Below are positions 18,440 to 29,244 of a stretch of 64,000 nucleotides of DNA, one piece after another. Below the pieces are notes generated by a model that was not told the DNA's origin, searched no databases, and was given only the letters and a program-made list of their open reading frames with translations. The translations under genes and the position numbers were made by a program. Position 1 is the first letter of the stretch. Every line of letters begins with the position of its first letter. The stretch is from CAYFZR01 sp046760505 [NCBI: Candidatus Hydrothermarchaeota archaeon]. GTDB taxonomy: Archaea; CAYFZR01. The DNA is taken from assembly GCA_046760505.1 (NCBI GenBank), contig JBHIEG010000008.1, forward strand, positions 12,200 through 76,199, given 5' to 3'.

Positions 18440-18934
18440 TTAAACCATTTTCTTTTGTAGGCTGTTAAGTCTCTCCTCGATTGTTTGCCAGTGCCTACCT
18501 TCCCAATAAACCTTTCCGCAGTTCTCGCATATCCAGAATTCATCGTACTTTCTGATAAGTTTAGTGGTAATTACTCCCTCTTTTACTAGCATCTTCAGTT
18601 CTTTTGGATCGGCACTCCTGATCTCAGAATTGCAGACGCTACATCTAACAATGTTTACCTCAAGGTCCAAGTTATATGTCCTGACAACTTCTTCGAGCTG
18701 ATCCATTACTTTGTCCGAATTTATCAGGAGGGCATCCACATTCTCTTTTCTGGCCTTTTCCACAAGGTCCTTGTCTCTGGAAAGTAATACCCTGCTCTCT
18801 TCCTTGGCAAGGATCACCATGAATTCGTCCTCTGCCTCCTGAAAGTCAAAGTCGTTTACGCTGAGCGTATCATGACCCAAAAGTCTCAGCCAACTAGTCA
18901 ATTTTCCTAGCATTCTGTCTACCAAGAATCTCAA
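18440..18934 (-). CDS. Mut7-C (PIN-like) RNase domain protein with zinc ribbon
   Basis: The 164-residue protein has the Mut7-C/COG1656 layout: an N-terminal PIN-like nuclease half ([21 protein letters not shown], then [10 protein letters not shown]) and a C-terminal zinc ribbon with CSVCNSEI and CENCGKVYW. The family is thought to act on RNA. It overlaps the end of aroC by 41 bases and precedes thiC by two codons, so it is co-transcribed. A link between this RNase and aromatic or thiamine synthesis is not known. Confidence 0.88.
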   Translation of the reverse strand: MRFLVDRMLGKLTSWLRLLGHDTLSVNDFDFQEAEDEFMVILAKEESRVLLSRDKDLVEKARKENVDALLINSDKVMDQLEEVVRTYNLDLEVNIVRCSVCNSEIRSADPKELKMLVKEGVITTKLIRKYDEFWICENCGKVYWEGRHWQTIEERLNSLQKKMV

Positions 18935-20036
18935 TAACTGGACTCTCCCAAAATTTGTTTGGATGTATCAGACCACATCTTATCATGTGATCTACCAAGA
19001 CACAAGCAAACATCGCTTCTCCAACCGGCACTATTCTAGGAGTTATGTTAGGATCATGTCTCCCTTCTACCTTTAATTTTGTGGGCTTCATACTTATAAG
19101 ATCCACGGTCTCTTGAATCTTTCCTATTGATGAGGTAGGTTTTACTGCAAATCTACATACTATAGGCATTCCGGTTGATATCCCTCCCAAGATGCCTCCG
19201 CAGTTATTTGATTTCATTTTTATCTTGCCTTCTTCAATTATAAAGGGATCGTTGAACTCTGATCCCAGCATTCTGCTTGCATCAAAACCTACTCCTATTT
19301 CAATACCTTTTACTGCGCCAATTGACATTATAGCCTTTGCTATATCTGCCTCCAGTTTATCGAAGACCGGTTCTCCCAAACCCGCTGGAACATTTAGAGC
19401 TATTAACTCAACAATTCCCCCTGAACTGTCTCCTTGTTCATGGATCTCCTTTATCTTTCTTATCATCAGTTTTGATACATAAGGATCTCCGCAGAAGATT
19501 TCGTCTTCTCGGGACTTTCTGATCTGCTCTATGGACAGTTTCCCGACTCTTATCCCTGCTGCTTCTACCACATGTCCTAAAATTTCTATTCCAACAATAT
19601 TGAGAATTTTTTTTGCAACTGCTCCGGCAGCAACTCTAGCAACTGTTTCCCTTCCGCTAGCCCTTCCACCCCCTCTGTAATCCAGATGCTCATATTTTAA
19701 CTTATAAGTAAGGTCAGCGTGACCAGGACGGGGTTTGTATTTAATGGGCTCATAGGGAGAGGAATCAACGTCTCTATTCCAGACCAACATTGATATTGGA
19801 GTGCCGATTGTTTTGCCTTCAAAAATTCCTGATAGGATCTCTATTTCATCTTTTTCCTCTCTTTTGGAGGTTATATCGTGCTTTCCAGGTCTCCTTCTAT
19901 CAAGTTCCTCCTGGATGTCTTTTGGTTTTATTGGAACTCCAGCAGGGACACCATCTAATACCACGCCAACAGCTTTGCCATGGGATTCTCCCCAGGTGGT
20001 AATCTTGAATATTTTTCCAAATGTATTTCCGCTCAT
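18894..20036 (-). CDS. aroC: Chorismate synthase
   Basis: The 380-residue enzyme converts EPSP to chorismate using reduced FMN. The signatures are [21 protein letters not shown] at the start, [20 protein letters not shown], and the C-terminal [18 protein letters not shown]. The start overlaps the aroA stop (ATGA). Together with aroA it supplies chorismate for the trp genes that run the other way from 21.4 kb. Confidence 0.97.
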   Translation of the reverse strand: MSGNTFGKIFKITTWGESHGKAVGVVLDGVPAGVPIKPKDIQEELDRRRPGKHDITSKREEKDEIEILSGIFEGKTIGTPISMLVWNRDVDSSPYEPIKYKPRPGHADLTYKLKYEHLDYRGGGRASGRETVARVAAGAVAKKILNIVGIEILGHVVEAAGIRVGKLSIEQIRKSREDEIFCGDPYVSKLMIRKIKEIHEQGDSSGGIVELIALNVPAGLGEPVFDKLEADIAKAIMSIGAVKGIEIGVGFDASRMLGSEFNDPFIIEEGKIKMKSNNCGGILGGISTGMPIVCRFAVKPTSSIGKIQETVDLISMKPTKLKVEGRHDPNITPRIVPVGEAMFACVLVDHMIRCGLIHPNKFWESPVIEILGRQNARKID

Positions 20037-21313
20037 ATTATCTCGATTTCCATGCCTATATATCTCATAGATTCTACAAAACTTGGGAAAGACACATTAA
20101 TCGATTCCGCCGTGTCTATAACGGTATGACCTTCCGCAACCAAACCTGCTATTGCCAAAGCCATCACTACTCTATGGTCATTGTATCCGTGTAATTCTCT
20201 ACCCTTCAACCTCGAATTCCTTACTATAAGACCATCCGGTCTCTCCTTTATATTTGCACCCATTTTGGATAATTCATTGGCCATGGCACTTATTCTATCA
20301 CTCTCTTTGTATCTTACGTGTTCAGCATTGTATATGGTCGTGGCACCCTTGGCATGGGTCCCGAGTACTGCAAGCGTTGGAACCAAATCCGGTATATACT
20401 TTGCATCAACCGTTAACCCTTTTAAATCTTGCCCTCCGATGACCCGAAATCCAGTTTTAAAGGACTTTATACTAGCACCCATCTCTCTTAGAATTTCAAC
20501 AATTCTATAATCGCCCTGTACGGTGTTTTCAGATAGATTATCTATATAGACATCCGAGTCAATCATAGAGGATGCAGCGAATATATATGAAGAGGATGAA
20601 TAATCTCCCGGTATCCTGTATTTAACGGGTTTAATGGTTTGTTTCCTTATCTCAAACCTATTTTTTTTATATTCTATTTTCACACCCGCTTCTTTCAGTA
20701 TTTCTAAGGTAATCATGACATACGGTAGGGATTTCAATTCTGTAGTTAATTCAATTATGAGTCCATTTTCCAAGAGAGGTCCAAGGAGCAAGAGACCTGA
20801 TATGAACTGCGAGCTAATATCCCCTCGTATCCTAACATAATTATTCTCAATTTTTCCTCCCTCAATCTTAAGGGGAGCGCATCCATCTCCCTTGAGCGAA
20901 GTGGCCTTGACTCCCAATTGATTTAGTGCATCCAATAATGGTTGATTCGGTCTCCTTCTCACCGATTCATCCCCTGTTAATCTTGCCTTTGTGAGACTCG
21001 AGATAGCGGTTATTAATCTGAGAGTGGTACCCGAATTTGATACATCTATAATCTTAGCTGGCTCTATCAAGTTTCCTCCAGTGCCCTCTATCACATATGT
21101 ATCATTTTCTTCATGAATTTTAGCACCGAGCAATTTGCACGCGTTTATTGTTGCCTTCGTGTCCTCTGAAATGAGAGGAGATTTTATTACCGATGTTCCT
21201 TCTGCTAGTAAGCCAACTATGAACGCTCTGTGAGTGTAACTCTTCGATGGTGGCGCCTCAACTTTTCCGCTCAAGTATTCTGCTGGCCAGCACCTCAATC
21301 TCATTTTCATCAC
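20033..21313 (-). CDS. aroA: 3-phosphoshikimate 1-carboxyvinyltransferase (EPSP synthase)
   Basis: The 426-residue enzyme joins shikimate-3-phosphate and PEP. It contains [20 protein letters not shown] near the N-terminus, the [14 protein letters not shown] [13 protein letters not shown], and [15 protein letters not shown] with [14 protein letters not shown] near the C-terminus, all expected for AroA. Clustered ATG codons at 21313, 21310 and 21304 make the exact start uncertain. It is the first gene of the operon and diverges from trpD. Confidence 0.97.
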   Translation of the reverse strand: MMKMRLRCWPAEYLSGKVEAPPSKSYTHRAFIVGLLAEGTSVIKSPLISEDTKATINACKLLGAKIHEENDTYVIEGTGGNLIEPAKIIDVSNSGTTLRLITAISSLTKARLTGDESVRRRPNQPLLDALNQLGVKATSLKGDGCAPLKIEGGKIENNYVRIRGDISSQFISGLLLLGPLLENGLIIELTTELKSLPYVMITLEILKEAGVKIEYKKNRFEIRKQTIKPVKYRIPGDYSSSSYIFAASSMIDSDVYIDNLSENTVQGDYRIVEILREMGASIKSFKTGFRVIGGQDLKGLTVDAKYIPDLVPTLAVLGTHAKGATTIYNAEHVRYKESDRISAMANELSKMGANIKERPDGLIVRNSRLKGRELHGYNDHRVVMALAIAGLVAEGHTVIDTAESINVSFPSFVESMRYIGMEIEII

Positions 21314-21336
21314 TTTTTTGCATTAAAGAATATATC

Positions 21337-21352
21337 TATACACTAGTGCATA
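21337..21352. promoter_or_regulatory. Palindrome between divergent aroA and trpD promoters (possible operator)
   Basis: TATACACTAGTGCATA is an almost perfect inverted repeat (core CACTAGTG) lying between the minus-strand TATA-like sequence of aroA (about 21330-21340) and the plus-strand TATA of trpD (21354-21366). A factor bound here would cover both promoters. No regulator gene is adjacent. Confidence 0.45.
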
Positions 21353-21353
21353 A

Positions 21354-21366
21354 AGTTTATATATTC
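21354..21366 (+). promoter_or_regulatory. TATA box of the trpDFE operon
   Basis: AGTTTATATATTC lies about 30-40 bases before the trpD ATG, placing the transcript start near the AAAGGGTGGTTGA ribosome binding site. Confidence 0.55.
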
Positions 21367-21395
21367 CAGCATTATTATGTCCAAAGGGTGGTTGA

Positions 21396-22445
21396 ATGTT
21401 TGATTCATACTTAAATAAGGTTATTTCGATGGTAAATCTTACACGGCAAGAATCTTATGAAGCAATGAAACATATACTTGATGGCTACATAAGTGATGTA
21501 AGAATAGCATCTTTTTTGACTGCCCTCAATATGAAAGAAGAGAGTGTCGATGAAATAGTTGGATTTGCATCATGTATGAGAGATCACGCAATTAGAATTA
21601 ACCCTAAAGTCGATTTACTTGTAGATACGTGCGGTACGGGTGGAGATAGGGTTAAAACAATTAATGTAAGTACAGCAGCAGCTGTAATACTATCTTCTTG
21701 CGGCGTCTCGGTCGCGAAGCATGGAAATAGAGCGGTAACAAGTAAGGCAGGAAGTGCCGATGTCCTAGAGGCTCTAGGCTTAAATTTAAATCAAGATTAT
21801 GCTCAAATAGAGAAATCAATCGAAAAAATTGGAATAGGCTTTATGTTTGCTCCTCATTTTCATCCTTCAATGAAAAGGGTCGCAAGTATAAGAAAGGAAC
21901 TGAGAATAAAAACCGTTTTTAACATCCTGGGACCGCTCACAAATCCTGCGAATGCAAACATACAACTGCTAGGTGTTTATTCTGAAGATTTAGTCCATAA
22001 AATGGCCAACGTTCTTTCCTTTTTGGGATGTGAGAGGGGGCTGGTAGTTCATGGTACTTCCGGGCTAGATGAGATTTCCAATGTGGGAGAAACCGTTATC
22101 TGTGAAATAAACAACGGTAAACTCGATTCTTATAAGATTACGCCTGAGGAGTTTGGTATCAAAGAGGCAAGGTTATCCGATATAGTCGGTGGCAATTCTC
22201 TGGATAATGCAAAATTCATGGTCGATCTCCTCAGAGGATTGAAGAAGGATCCAAGAAAGGATATCATACTCATGAATGCTTCCGGAGCTTTATATGCGGC
22301 TAGAATTGCTAAGGATTTCAAAGAGGGGATTGAAATCGCGAACCAAGCGATTGAAGATGGCTCAGCATTAAAAAAATTAATGAAATTAATTGAGTTTTCC
22401 GGTGGAGATTTGAATAGATTAAAGATCTTTGGGGTGGATATTTGA
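21396..22445 (+). CDS. trpD: Anthranilate phosphoribosyltransferase
   Basis: The 349-residue enzyme adds phosphoribose to anthranilate. It has the family motifs VDTCGTGGDRVKTINVST, KHGNRAVTSKAGSADVLE, and FMFAPHFHPSMK. The ATG follows AAAGGGTGGTTGA. It is first in trpDFE and its stop overlaps the trpF TTG. Confidence 0.97.
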   Translation: MFDSYLNKVISMVNLTRQESYEAMKHILDGYISDVRIASFLTALNMKEESVDEIVGFASCMRDHAIRINPKVDLLVDTCGTGGDRVKTINVSTAAAVILSSCGVSVAKHGNRAVTSKAGSADVLEALGLNLNQDYAQIEKSIEKIGIGFMFAPHFHPSMKRVASIRKELRIKTVFNILGPLTNPANANIQLLGVYSEDLVHKMANVLSFLGCERGLVVHGTSGLDEISNVGETVICEINNGKLDSYKITPEEFGIKEARLSDIVGGNSLDNAKFMVDLLRGLKKDPRKDIILMNASGALYAARIAKDFKEGIEIANQAIEDGSALKKLMKLIEFSGGDLNRLKIFGVDI

Positions 22446-23089
22446 TAGTCAAGATATGCGGAATAACAAACGAAGAGGACGCTGTTTTAGCAGAAGAACT
22501 TGGAGGCGATATAATAGGATTCATAGCGCACGCAAAATCTAAGAGATTAATCGATATCGAAAAAATAGGCGAGATAACAGATGTTCTATCCTCAAAAACT
22601 GCTTTGGTCATGGAAAACCCGAATGAAGAAATTCTGGACAAAGCAGCTAACATAAACGCTGATTTTATTCAGTTACATGGCAATGAAAGCCCTGAATTAT
22701 GCCATAAGTTAAAAGAGATGGGATTTGAGACAATAAAAACCGTCCACGTTCCGGTCAAGGCAACCGATATTAACGGTATGTTGATATATTGTTCTCTGTA
22801 CGAATGTTCATTTTTACTGCTAGACACCAAAATTGGAAGAATTTCAGGCGGAACAGGAATTAGACACGACTGGAATCTAAGCAAAAAAATCATAGAAGAA
22901 GTCAAGAAGCCAGTTTTTCTCTCAGGAGGATTAAACCCTGAAAACGTAAAGAAAGCAATCCAAATAACAAAACCCTACGGAGTAGATGTTTCCAGTGGTG
23001 TCGAGTCTGAAATCGGAAGAAAAGACCCTAACCTGCTATATGAATTCATAAAAAACTCAAAGGAAGGTTTTTATGGAATTAAATCATAG
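22442..23089 (+). CDS. trpF: Phosphoribosylanthranilate isomerase
   Basis: The 215-residue TIM-barrel enzyme isomerises PRA to CdRP. The motifs are VKICGITNEEDA at the start, QLHGNESPELC, LLDTKIGRISGGTG, and FLSGGLNPENV, VDVSSGVES at the phosphate site. The start is a TTG after GGGGTGGATAT that overlaps the trpD stop. The end overlaps trpE by 17 bases. Confidence 0.96.
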   Translation: MIVKICGITNEEDAVLAEELGGDIIGFIAHAKSKRLIDIEKIGEITDVLSSKTALVMENPNEEILDKAANINADFIQLHGNESPELCHKLKEMGFETIKTVHVPVKATDINGMLIYCSLYECSFLLLDTKIGRISGGTGIRHDWNLSKKIIEEVKKPVFLSGGLNPENVKKAIQITKPYGVDVSSGVESEIGRKDPNLLYEFIKNSKEGFYGIKS

Positions 23090-24560
23090 ATCTTTAAGAT
23101 ACAGATCATATGACACAGAAATATCTCCAGTAGACATGTACTTTGCTCTTGATTCAAATAAAAAAACCAACTATTCCTATCTCCTAGAATCGGTTGAAGG
23201 AGAGGAAAGACTGGCAAGATTTTCATTTTTTGGAATCGATCCATCATTCTTTCTGCGAATAGAAGAAAATAAATTATATATAGAACTCTACGATGATGAA
23301 TACATAGATTTTCTGAACGAAGGGATGAAAAAAGTCTGTGATGATTATCAGCAGGAGGATAACAAATTTTTTGGAAAAATAAAGCAAGATTTCGATGTGC
23401 TTGATACCCTTAGATGTTTCAACCTACGTTTGAGTATAAAAAATCCATTTAATAGACAGTCTTTTTTGGGAGGATTGGTTGGATATGTTTCCTATGACAT
23501 AGTAAGAAGATGGGTTGAGTTTAGATCGAGAAAATCCCCACAGCCAGATGCGGAATTCCTTTTCATGGATAATTCGTTCGTCTTCGATCATTCGAAGAGA
23601 AAACTATACTTCTTTACCTTGAAAGATAATTTTTCCGAAGTTGAAAAAATTTTGAAAGAGGCAAAGCCACTGAATAAAATAAAAATTCCTGAAAGATATG
23701 AGAGCAAACCCTACAAAGAAAACATGTCAAAATCGGAGTTTATAGAAACAGTAGAACGTGCAAAGGAGTATATTTACTCGGGCGATATATTTCAGGTTGT
23801 TCTGGCGAGAAAAATATGGATGAAAACAAAAGCAGACCCTTTTTTGGTTTATAGAGTGCTTAGGGAAATAAATCCTTCGCCCTACATGTACTTCATGAAA
23901 CTAAACGATCTATCGATCATAGGATCGAGTCCTGAAACCTTGGTCACCATGTATCAGAATAGAATTACCACGAATCCGATTGCTGGGACAAGACCAAGAG
24001 GGAAAAATGAAGAAGAAGATAGAAAAAACCAAGAGGAAATGTTAAATGACCCTAAAGAACTGGCAGAGCATGTTATGCTCGTGGATTTAGGAAGAAACGA
24101 TATAGGAAAAGTTTCTAAGCCTGGAACAGTAAGATTAAAGGAATACATGAACGTCTCAAAGTACAGTCACGTTATGCACATCGTTTCTCTTGTTGAAGGA
24201 GAAATGAAGAATGATTCCGACATTTACCTTGGATTCAAGGCAGTTTTCCCAGCGGGCACCGTTTCTGGTGCTCCAAAAATCAGGGCGATGGAGATAATCG
24301 ACGAGTGTGAATATGAGAGAAGAGGGATATATGCCGGAGCATTGGGGTACTTCGCCTTCGATAACAGCGCTGATTTTGCCATAGTTATCAGAACAATAAC
24401 GATGGAAAAAAACGTTGCCAGTGTTTACGCTGGTGCAGGCATTGTAGCGGATTCTATTCCTGAGAACGAATGGTATGAAACTGAAAATAAGGCACTTGCT
24501 TTATTAAGATCTGTTGAAATAGCAGAGAGTTTAGAAAAAGAAAAATTAGTTGGACTTTAA
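23073..24560 (+). CDS. trpE: Anthranilate synthase component I
   Basis: The 495-residue enzyme makes anthranilate from chorismate with ammonia from TrpG. LLESVEG near residue 35 is the tryptophan feedback site, so it is likely feedback-inhibited. The catalytic C-terminal half has [48 protein letters not shown] and YAGALGYF. The ATG follows AAGGAAGG. Its partner trpG lies about 1.4 kb away beyond an inverted gene. Confidence 0.96.
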   Translation: MELNHRSLRYRSYDTEISPVDMYFALDSNKKTNYSYLLESVEGEERLARFSFFGIDPSFFLRIEENKLYIELYDDEYIDFLNEGMKKVCDDYQQEDNKFFGKIKQDFDVLDTLRCFNLRLSIKNPFNRQSFLGGLVGYVSYDIVRRWVEFRSRKSPQPDAEFLFMDNSFVFDHSKRKLYFFTLKDNFSEVEKILKEAKPLNKIKIPERYESKPYKENMSKSEFIETVERAKEYIYSGDIFQVVLARKIWMKTKADPFLVYRVLREINPSPYMYFMKLNDLSIIGSSPETLVTMYQNRITTNPIAGTRPRGKNEEEDRKNQEEMLNDPKELAEHVMLVDLGRNDIGKVSKPGTVRLKEYMNVSKYSHVMHIVSLVEGEMKNDSDIYLGFKAVFPAGTVSGAPKIRAMEIIDECEYERRGIYAGALGYFAFDNSADFAIVIRTITMEKNVASVYAGAGIVADSIPENEWYETENKALALLRSVEIAESLEKEKLVGL

Positions 24561-25676
24561 CTTTAGAATTTCGTAATTTCTTATCCCGGCGTCAGCGATT
24601 TTCTTTTCTAGCGGCAGTTTTTCATCATCCCTGTACAATCCGTAGTTCTTCAAAGAATGTCCAACATGAGGCGAGATGGCATAAATCAAATCCCTTATCC
24701 TATTCTTCTTATCAGACTCCAATTCAATTTCTATTCCGTTATCCAAATCCTGAATCAACAGTCTTACCAGATCATCATCTTCTTTTGGCTTTACGTCTTC
24801 CACGATTTCCAATTTCTCCAGTTTTCCCATCCATATGTAACTCAATTCTATGCTTACTTTCTCGAGATTATCTTGTGTATCTAGTTTTGCGTGGATTACT
24901 TGAGTCTCATTTGGATCAATTTTCTTGATTTCCCATTTCTGGTGATGAGTTTGAAAATCATTCATGGATGGAAGGTCTATTTTTATTTTTACATTTTCTG
25001 CATGGATTTTACCCATATTGGATATTCTTAACTCCAGTGATAAGAAAGATTTCTCGACATAGGGATATCTCTTGCAGGTGAGAACTAAATTTGGACGCCA
25101 TTTCTCAAGCATACTTATCTTACGTTGCCTTATCTCATGACAGAGGTCTCTTACCTTATCACTCCTTAACGCGACAAAGTAAAAGGCATAAGGTATCCAA
25201 TGATTTTTGATCGCGCAATCCAAAACGAGTTTTCTCTCTTGAGCCCAACCTTCAATAACTGATTCATAAGGTATTGAAATCAGGAGATCATCTGCCTTGA
25301 ATAATAAATGATCTTCTTCCAGTTGGAAATATCCTTTCTTCTTTCCTATCCCTGTTAACAGGTATGCCTGATTTTTGTTGGATTTACCATTAAAATTTCG
25401 AAGAAATTTACGCTTTGCCTCATAGATTACATCACCAACCAGATATGGATCCTCATCTAAGATTAAATAATTGTAAACGATTAACTGGTTGTCTCTAATT
25501 GCAGAGATAGCTATTTCATCATTATTACATCTCACAGAGAGAACTTTGTCATAGTTTATGTGATGGGATGTTAAATGTGAATCAAATAAAATACTATCTC
25601 TCATTAGTTCTAGAATGCCGTCTACATAGTTTAAACCTGAATTGAATCTTACATTATACTTCCCATAAGAAATCAT
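24546..25676 (-). CDS. Tandem PH-like, Ig-like and C-terminal ubiquitin-like domain protein
   Basis: The 376-residue protein is not a known family to me, but its parts can be read. Residues about 15-90 (VDGILELMRDSILFDS, YDKVLSVR) and about 110-190 (GYFQLEEDHLLFKADDL, IPYESV) look like two PH/GRAM-type beta domains, as in archaeal CheF-like proteins. Residues about 200-290 (LVLTCKRY, LELRISNMGKIHAENVKIK) look like an Ig/CARDB-type domain. The last 75 residues ([41 protein letters not shown]) fit a ubiquitin-like fold with no C-terminal diglycine. It is inserted antisense within the trp cluster and overlaps the trpE end by 15 bases. The function is unknown. Confidence 0.6.
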   Translation of the reverse strand: MISYGKYNVRFNSGLNYVDGILELMRDSILFDSHLTSHHINYDKVLSVRCNNDEIAISAIRDNQLIVYNYLILDEDPYLVGDVIYEAKRKFLRNFNGKSNKNQAYLLTGIGKKKGYFQLEEDHLLFKADDLLISIPYESVIEGWAQERKLVLDCAIKNHWIPYAFYFVALRSDKVRDLCHEIRQRKISMLEKWRPNLVLTCKRYPYVEKSFLSLELRISNMGKIHAENVKIKIDLPSMNDFQTHHQKWEIKKIDPNETQVIHAKLDTQDNLEKVSIELSYIWMGKLEKLEIVEDVKPKEDDDLVRLLIQDLDNGIEIELESDKKNRIRDLIYAISPHVGHSLKNYGLYRDDEKLPLEKKIADAGIRNYEILKLKSN

Positions 25677-25845
25677 CGTTTTCTCCTACTTAAGAGTAGT
25701 AAATACAAATATAAAAGATTTTTTAAGACATATGTCAGACTACAATCGATATAAAGAAAAATAAGGAACTATTCCCGGGCAAATTTCAAAAAAATCGAAT
25801 TATTCTCATTTTCGACATCTCATACATTTTGCATCACTCTGCGTA

Positions 25846-25860
25846 AAGTATTTATAATTG
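25846..25860 (+). promoter_or_regulatory. TATA box of the trpGCBA operon
   Basis: AAAGTATTTATAATT lies about 65 bases before the trpG ATG. The 5' leader would be some 40 bases. TATAGGCATTAGTG at 25881-25894 partly resembles the palindrome upstream of trpD, a weak hint of a shared operator. Confidence 0.5.
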
Positions 25861-25921
25861 TAAAATTCTCTTTGTGGAATTATAGGCATTAGTGACTAAA
25901 AATATACATCAAAGTGATAAC

Positions 25922-26488
25922 ATGCGCATACTGGTAATAGACAACAAGGACAGTTTTGTATATAACCTCGTAGATTACGTCTCTAGTCTAGGCACCCAAG
26001 TTAAGGTAATAGGTAACAAGTTCGACCTTAAGGTAATCGAAGAATTTCGCCCTGATGGAATAGTGATCTCTCCCGGACCAGGTACTCCAGAGGAAACTGG
26101 TAATGTCATTCCTGCTATTAAGAAATATCCCCACATACCTACGCTTGGCGTTTGCTTAGGCCATCAGGCGATAGCGTTAGCTTTTGGAGGGAAAGTAACT
26201 AGGGGAGAAAAACCTGTTCATGGAAAGGCTTCCTTAATCTACCATGATAGAAAAACGATATACAAGGGTCTCCCAAGTCCTTTTCTCGCGGGCAGATATC
26301 ATTCATTGGTTGCTAAAGAACCCATCCCGAAATGTTTGGAAATTTCCGCCTACACAGAAGATTCAGTTATAATGGGTCTAAGGCACAAGGAGTACCCAAT
26401 CGAAGGTGTCCAATTTCATCCTGAGAGCGTTCTTACTCCTCTAGGAAAAAAAATAATTCAAAACTTCTTGGATGCAGTTAAATGTTGA
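25922..26488 (+). CDS. trpG: Anthranilate synthase component II (glutamine amidotransferase)
   Basis: The 188-residue class I amidotransferase releases ammonia from glutamine for TrpE. The oxyanion strand is VISPGPGTPEE, the nucleophile cysteine is in LGVCLGHQAIA, and the His-Glu pair is in VQFHPESVLT. The ATG at 25922 follows AAAGTGATAAC and aligns with family starts (MRILVIDNKDSF); the open frame reaching to the GTG at 25892 is not needed. It overlaps trpC by seven bases. Confidence 0.96.
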   Translation: MRILVIDNKDSFVYNLVDYVSSLGTQVKVIGNKFDLKVIEEFRPDGIVISPGPGTPEETGNVIPAIKKYPHIPTLGVCLGHQAIALAFGGKVTRGEKPVHGKASLIYHDRKTIYKGLPSPFLAGRYHSLVAKEPIPKCLEISAYTEDSVIMGLRHKEYPIEGVQFHPESVLTPLGKKIIQNFLDAVKC

Positions 26489-27204
26489 TGGAAATAATTA
26501 AGAAAAATTACGAAAGGGAAATAATTGAAAGGGAAATACCCGATAGACCGATGAGAAGTCTTAGAAAATCTATAAAAAAAACCAAACCAGTTAAGAAACC
26601 AATTATAGCTGAAATCAAGCCGAAAGGGCCCGACGAAAAAAAATCCAGAAAAATAGATGTGGAAAAAACCGCTAAAATGTTTGAGAAATATGCGGCAGGT
26701 ATATCTGTACTTACAGAGCCTTTCTTTTTCGATGGAAATATATTTTATTTAAAAGTGGTACATGACACGGTGAGGCTACCTGTGTTAAGGAAAGATTTCA
26801 TACTTCGTAAAGACCAAATAAGGGAATCAGCATCCCTCTATGCTGATGCCGTTTTATTAATCACCTCCTGCTTAAAAGAAGAATTGGGTAAAATGCTTGA
26901 TGAATGCGATAAATATGGGCTAGAGGCTTTGGTAGAAGTAAAAAATGAAGAAGAAATAGAATTAGCATTGAATTTTGGCTCTAAGATTATCGGAATCAAC
27001 AACCGTGATTTAAACACGCTGGAAATAGATAAAACAAAAACAATTAGGCTGGCAGGTTTGATTCCAAATAATATTACAAAAATAGGGATGAGCGGATATT
27101 CCAATAAAAAAGAAGTCAATGAAGCCTTAAAACACGTTGATGCCCTGCTAATCGGAAAGAGCATAATGGATAATCCCGATAAATTAAGGGAATTAGTAAG
27201 CTAA
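26482..27204 (+). CDS. trpC: Indole-3-glycerol phosphate synthase
   Basis: The 240-residue TIM-barrel enzyme closes the indole ring. It carries PIIAEIKPKGP (the family's IAEIK), ISVLTEPFFFDG, PVLRKDFILRKDQIRES, LVEVKNEEEIELAL, and IIGINNRDLNTLEID. Its N-terminal helix is short compared with many homologues. It is the second gene of trpGCBA. Confidence 0.95.
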   Translation: MLMEIIKKNYEREIIEREIPDRPMRSLRKSIKKTKPVKKPIIAEIKPKGPDEKKSRKIDVEKTAKMFEKYAAGISVLTEPFFFDGNIFYLKVVHDTVRLPVLRKDFILRKDQIRESASLYADAVLLITSCLKEELGKMLDECDKYGLEALVEVKNEEEIELALNFGSKIIGINNRDLNTLEIDKTKTIRLAGLIPNNITKIGMSGYSNKKEVNEALKHVDALLIGKSIMDNPDKLRELVS

Positions 27205-27235
27205 AGGGAGCTGGTAAGTTAAGGGAGTTGATCCA

Positions 27236-28423
27236 ATGATATTACCTAACGAAAAAGGAAAATATGGCGAGTTCGGGGGGAGATTTGTCCCAGAGATTCT
27301 TATGCCAGCACTTGAAGAACTCGAGGATGCTTTTAAAAAGTGTATGAATGATGAGGAGTTTTTGAGAAAATTAGAATACTATAACAGAGAATTTGGCGGA
27401 AGACCCACACCACTGTACTTCGCTGAGAATTTAACAAGAGAGGCAGGGGGAGCAAAGATATACTTGAAGAGAGAAGATCTGGTTCACGGGGGAGCCCATA
27501 AATTAAACAATACTCTGGGCCAGGCTTTACTTGCAAAATACATGGGCAAATCCAGGATAATCGCTGAGACAGGGGCCGGACAACATGGTATTGCAACCGC
27601 AATGGCATCTACCGCGTTAGGAATAAAATCTGAAATTTATATGGGCGAAGAGGACATGGAAAGGCAGAAACTTAACGTATTCAGAATGCAACTGATAGGG
27701 GCCAAGGTTCATGCTGTTAAAAGCGGGTCAAAAACCTTGAAAGATGCTATAAACGAGGCGATAAGGGATTGGGTAACCAACGTTGAGACTACCTACTATA
27801 TGATTGGCTCCGTGGTCGGTCCTCATCCTTATCCGATGATAGTAAGAGAATTTCAAAGAGCCATCGGAAGGGAAACCAAGGAACAAATTCTGAAAAAAGA
27901 AGGGAGAATGCCGGATGTGATAGTCGCCTGTGTTGGAGGAGGAAGCAATGCAATGGGAATTTTTTACGATTTCACCGAGGAAAACACCAGATTGATCGGT
28001 GTGGAAGCAGGTGGTCTGGGAATAAAAACAGGGAAACATTCCGCCAGCCTGTGCGCTGGAGAATACGGTGAACTTCACGGAGCCCTAACCTATATCCTTC
28101 AGGATGAATACGGGCAGATCCAGATCTCCCACAGCATATCCGCAGGCCTAGACTATCCAGGCGTGGGTCCGGAGCTTTCATATTTGAAGGATATTAAGCG
28201 GGTAGAGACAGTAAATGTACTGGACAACGAAGCACTGAAGGGTTTTCAGCTTTTGTGTAAGACTGAGGGAATATTACCCGCATTAGAACCTGCTCATGCC
28301 ATATACTATGCGTTTAATCTTGCCAAAAATATGGATGAAGACGAAATAATCGTTGTTAACTTATCAGGAAGGGGAGACAAAGATGTGGACACAGTAGCCC
28401 ATGCCTTGGGGGTCTCACTATGA
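27236..28423 (+). CDS. trpB: Tryptophan synthase beta chain
   Basis: The 395-residue PLP enzyme condenses indole with serine. The PLP lysine is in [14 protein letters not shown], the glutamate region in AETGAGQHG, and the phosphate loop in [10 protein letters not shown]. It is the TrpB1 type that pairs with TrpA, which overlaps it by four bases. The leader holds a small direct duplication, GTAAGCTAAAGGGAG (27196-27210) and GTAAGTTAAGGGAG (27214-27227); the second copy is the ribosome binding site. Confidence 0.97.
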   Translation: MILPNEKGKYGEFGGRFVPEILMPALEELEDAFKKCMNDEEFLRKLEYYNREFGGRPTPLYFAENLTREAGGAKIYLKREDLVHGGAHKLNNTLGQALLAKYMGKSRIIAETGAGQHGIATAMASTALGIKSEIYMGEEDMERQKLNVFRMQLIGAKVHAVKSGSKTLKDAINEAIRDWVTNVETTYYMIGSVVGPHPYPMIVREFQRAIGRETKEQILKKEGRMPDVIVACVGGGSNAMGIFYDFTEENTRLIGVEAGGLGIKTGKHSASLCAGEYGELHGALTYILQDEYGQIQISHSISAGLDYPGVGPELSYLKDIKRVETVNVLDNEALKGFQLLCKTEGILPALEPAHAIYYAFNLAKNMDEDEIIVVNLSGRGDKDVDTVAHALGVSL

Positions 28424-29220
28424 AGGTCTTTGAGGAACTGAAAGAAAGACATGAGGGCGGACTAATAGGCTTCATCACCCTCGGAGACCCGCATCCATCC
28501 ATGACTCTAGATATAGTTAATTCTTTGAATGTAGATCTGATTGAACTGGGAATCCCATTTTCTGATCCAATTGCAGATGGTCCAACCATACAGAAGTCCT
28601 CGCAACGAGCACTAAATGCTTATATGAATCCTGATATGGCTTTTGAGATTGCTGAGGAAATAGAATTGACAAAAGTATTTCTGACGTACTACAACATAAT
28701 TTTAAGGCGTGGAATAGAGAAATTTTTCTCTGATTGCGCAAGAGTCAATGTTGATGGAGTTATAATCCCCAACCTACCCATAGAGGAATCTTACGATGTT
28801 CTCAAATATTCAAAAGAATACGATGTAGACCTGATATACTTGGTGGCGCCAACGACAACAAAAGAACGCTTAAAAAAGATCTTAAAGGAGGCAAGAGGGT
28901 TCTTATACCTAGTATCGAGATTTGGCGTGACAGGAGAAAGAGAGGAACTTTCCGATATAACAAGAAATCTCATACATCGGATAAGTGATTCTACTAGGGA
29001 GAATATTCCCCTAGCGGTCGGATTTGGAATATCTAAGCCTCAACACGTTTATGAAGTTATCAAAAGCGGAGCCGATGCCGCCATAGTGGGAAGCGCATTC
29101 GTTAGCGTAATAGAGAGGAATCTGAATGACAAGGAAAATATGCTTGAAGAACTTTCGAACTTGTCAAAATCTTTAAAAGAGGCTGCCGTAAAAGGATACA
29201 GGGATAGAAATAAAAAGTAA
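28420..29220 (+). CDS. trpA: Tryptophan synthase alpha chain
   Basis: The 266-residue TIM barrel cleaves indole-3-glycerol phosphate and channels indole to TrpB. It has [18 protein letters not shown] (family catalytic Glu and Asp), [11 protein letters not shown], and [11 protein letters not shown] with [11 protein letters not shown] at the phosphate site. It overlaps trpB by four bases and ends the operon. Confidence 0.96.
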   Translation: MKVFEELKERHEGGLIGFITLGDPHPSMTLDIVNSLNVDLIELGIPFSDPIADGPTIQKSSQRALNAYMNPDMAFEIAEEIELTKVFLTYYNIILRRGIEKFFSDCARVNVDGVIIPNLPIEESYDVLKYSKEYDVDLIYLVAPTTTKERLKKILKEARGFLYLVSRFGVTGEREELSDITRNLIHRISDSTRENIPLAVGFGISKPQHVYEVIKSGADAAIVGSAFVSVIERNLNDKENMLEELSNLSKSLKEAAVKGYRDRNKK

Positions 29221-29244
29221 TGCTGAAAAAAGACTAGCATTTTT
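29219..29244. terminator. Possible hairpin terminator between trpA and the POR-gamma gene
   Basis: AATGCT and AGCATT form a six-base stem around an A-rich loop of 11 bases and are followed by T residues. It sits exactly where the two convergent operons meet and overlaps the last codons of the gene at 29234. Archaea mostly terminate at T tracts, so the stem may be incidental. Confidence 0.35.

Noticed and set aside
25892-25921. Upstream GTG start of trpG
   Set aside because: The ATG at 25922 has a ribosome binding site and matches the family start.
27728-28078. Minus-strand frame of 116 codons inside trpB
   Set aside because: Antisense shadow of trpB; no motif.
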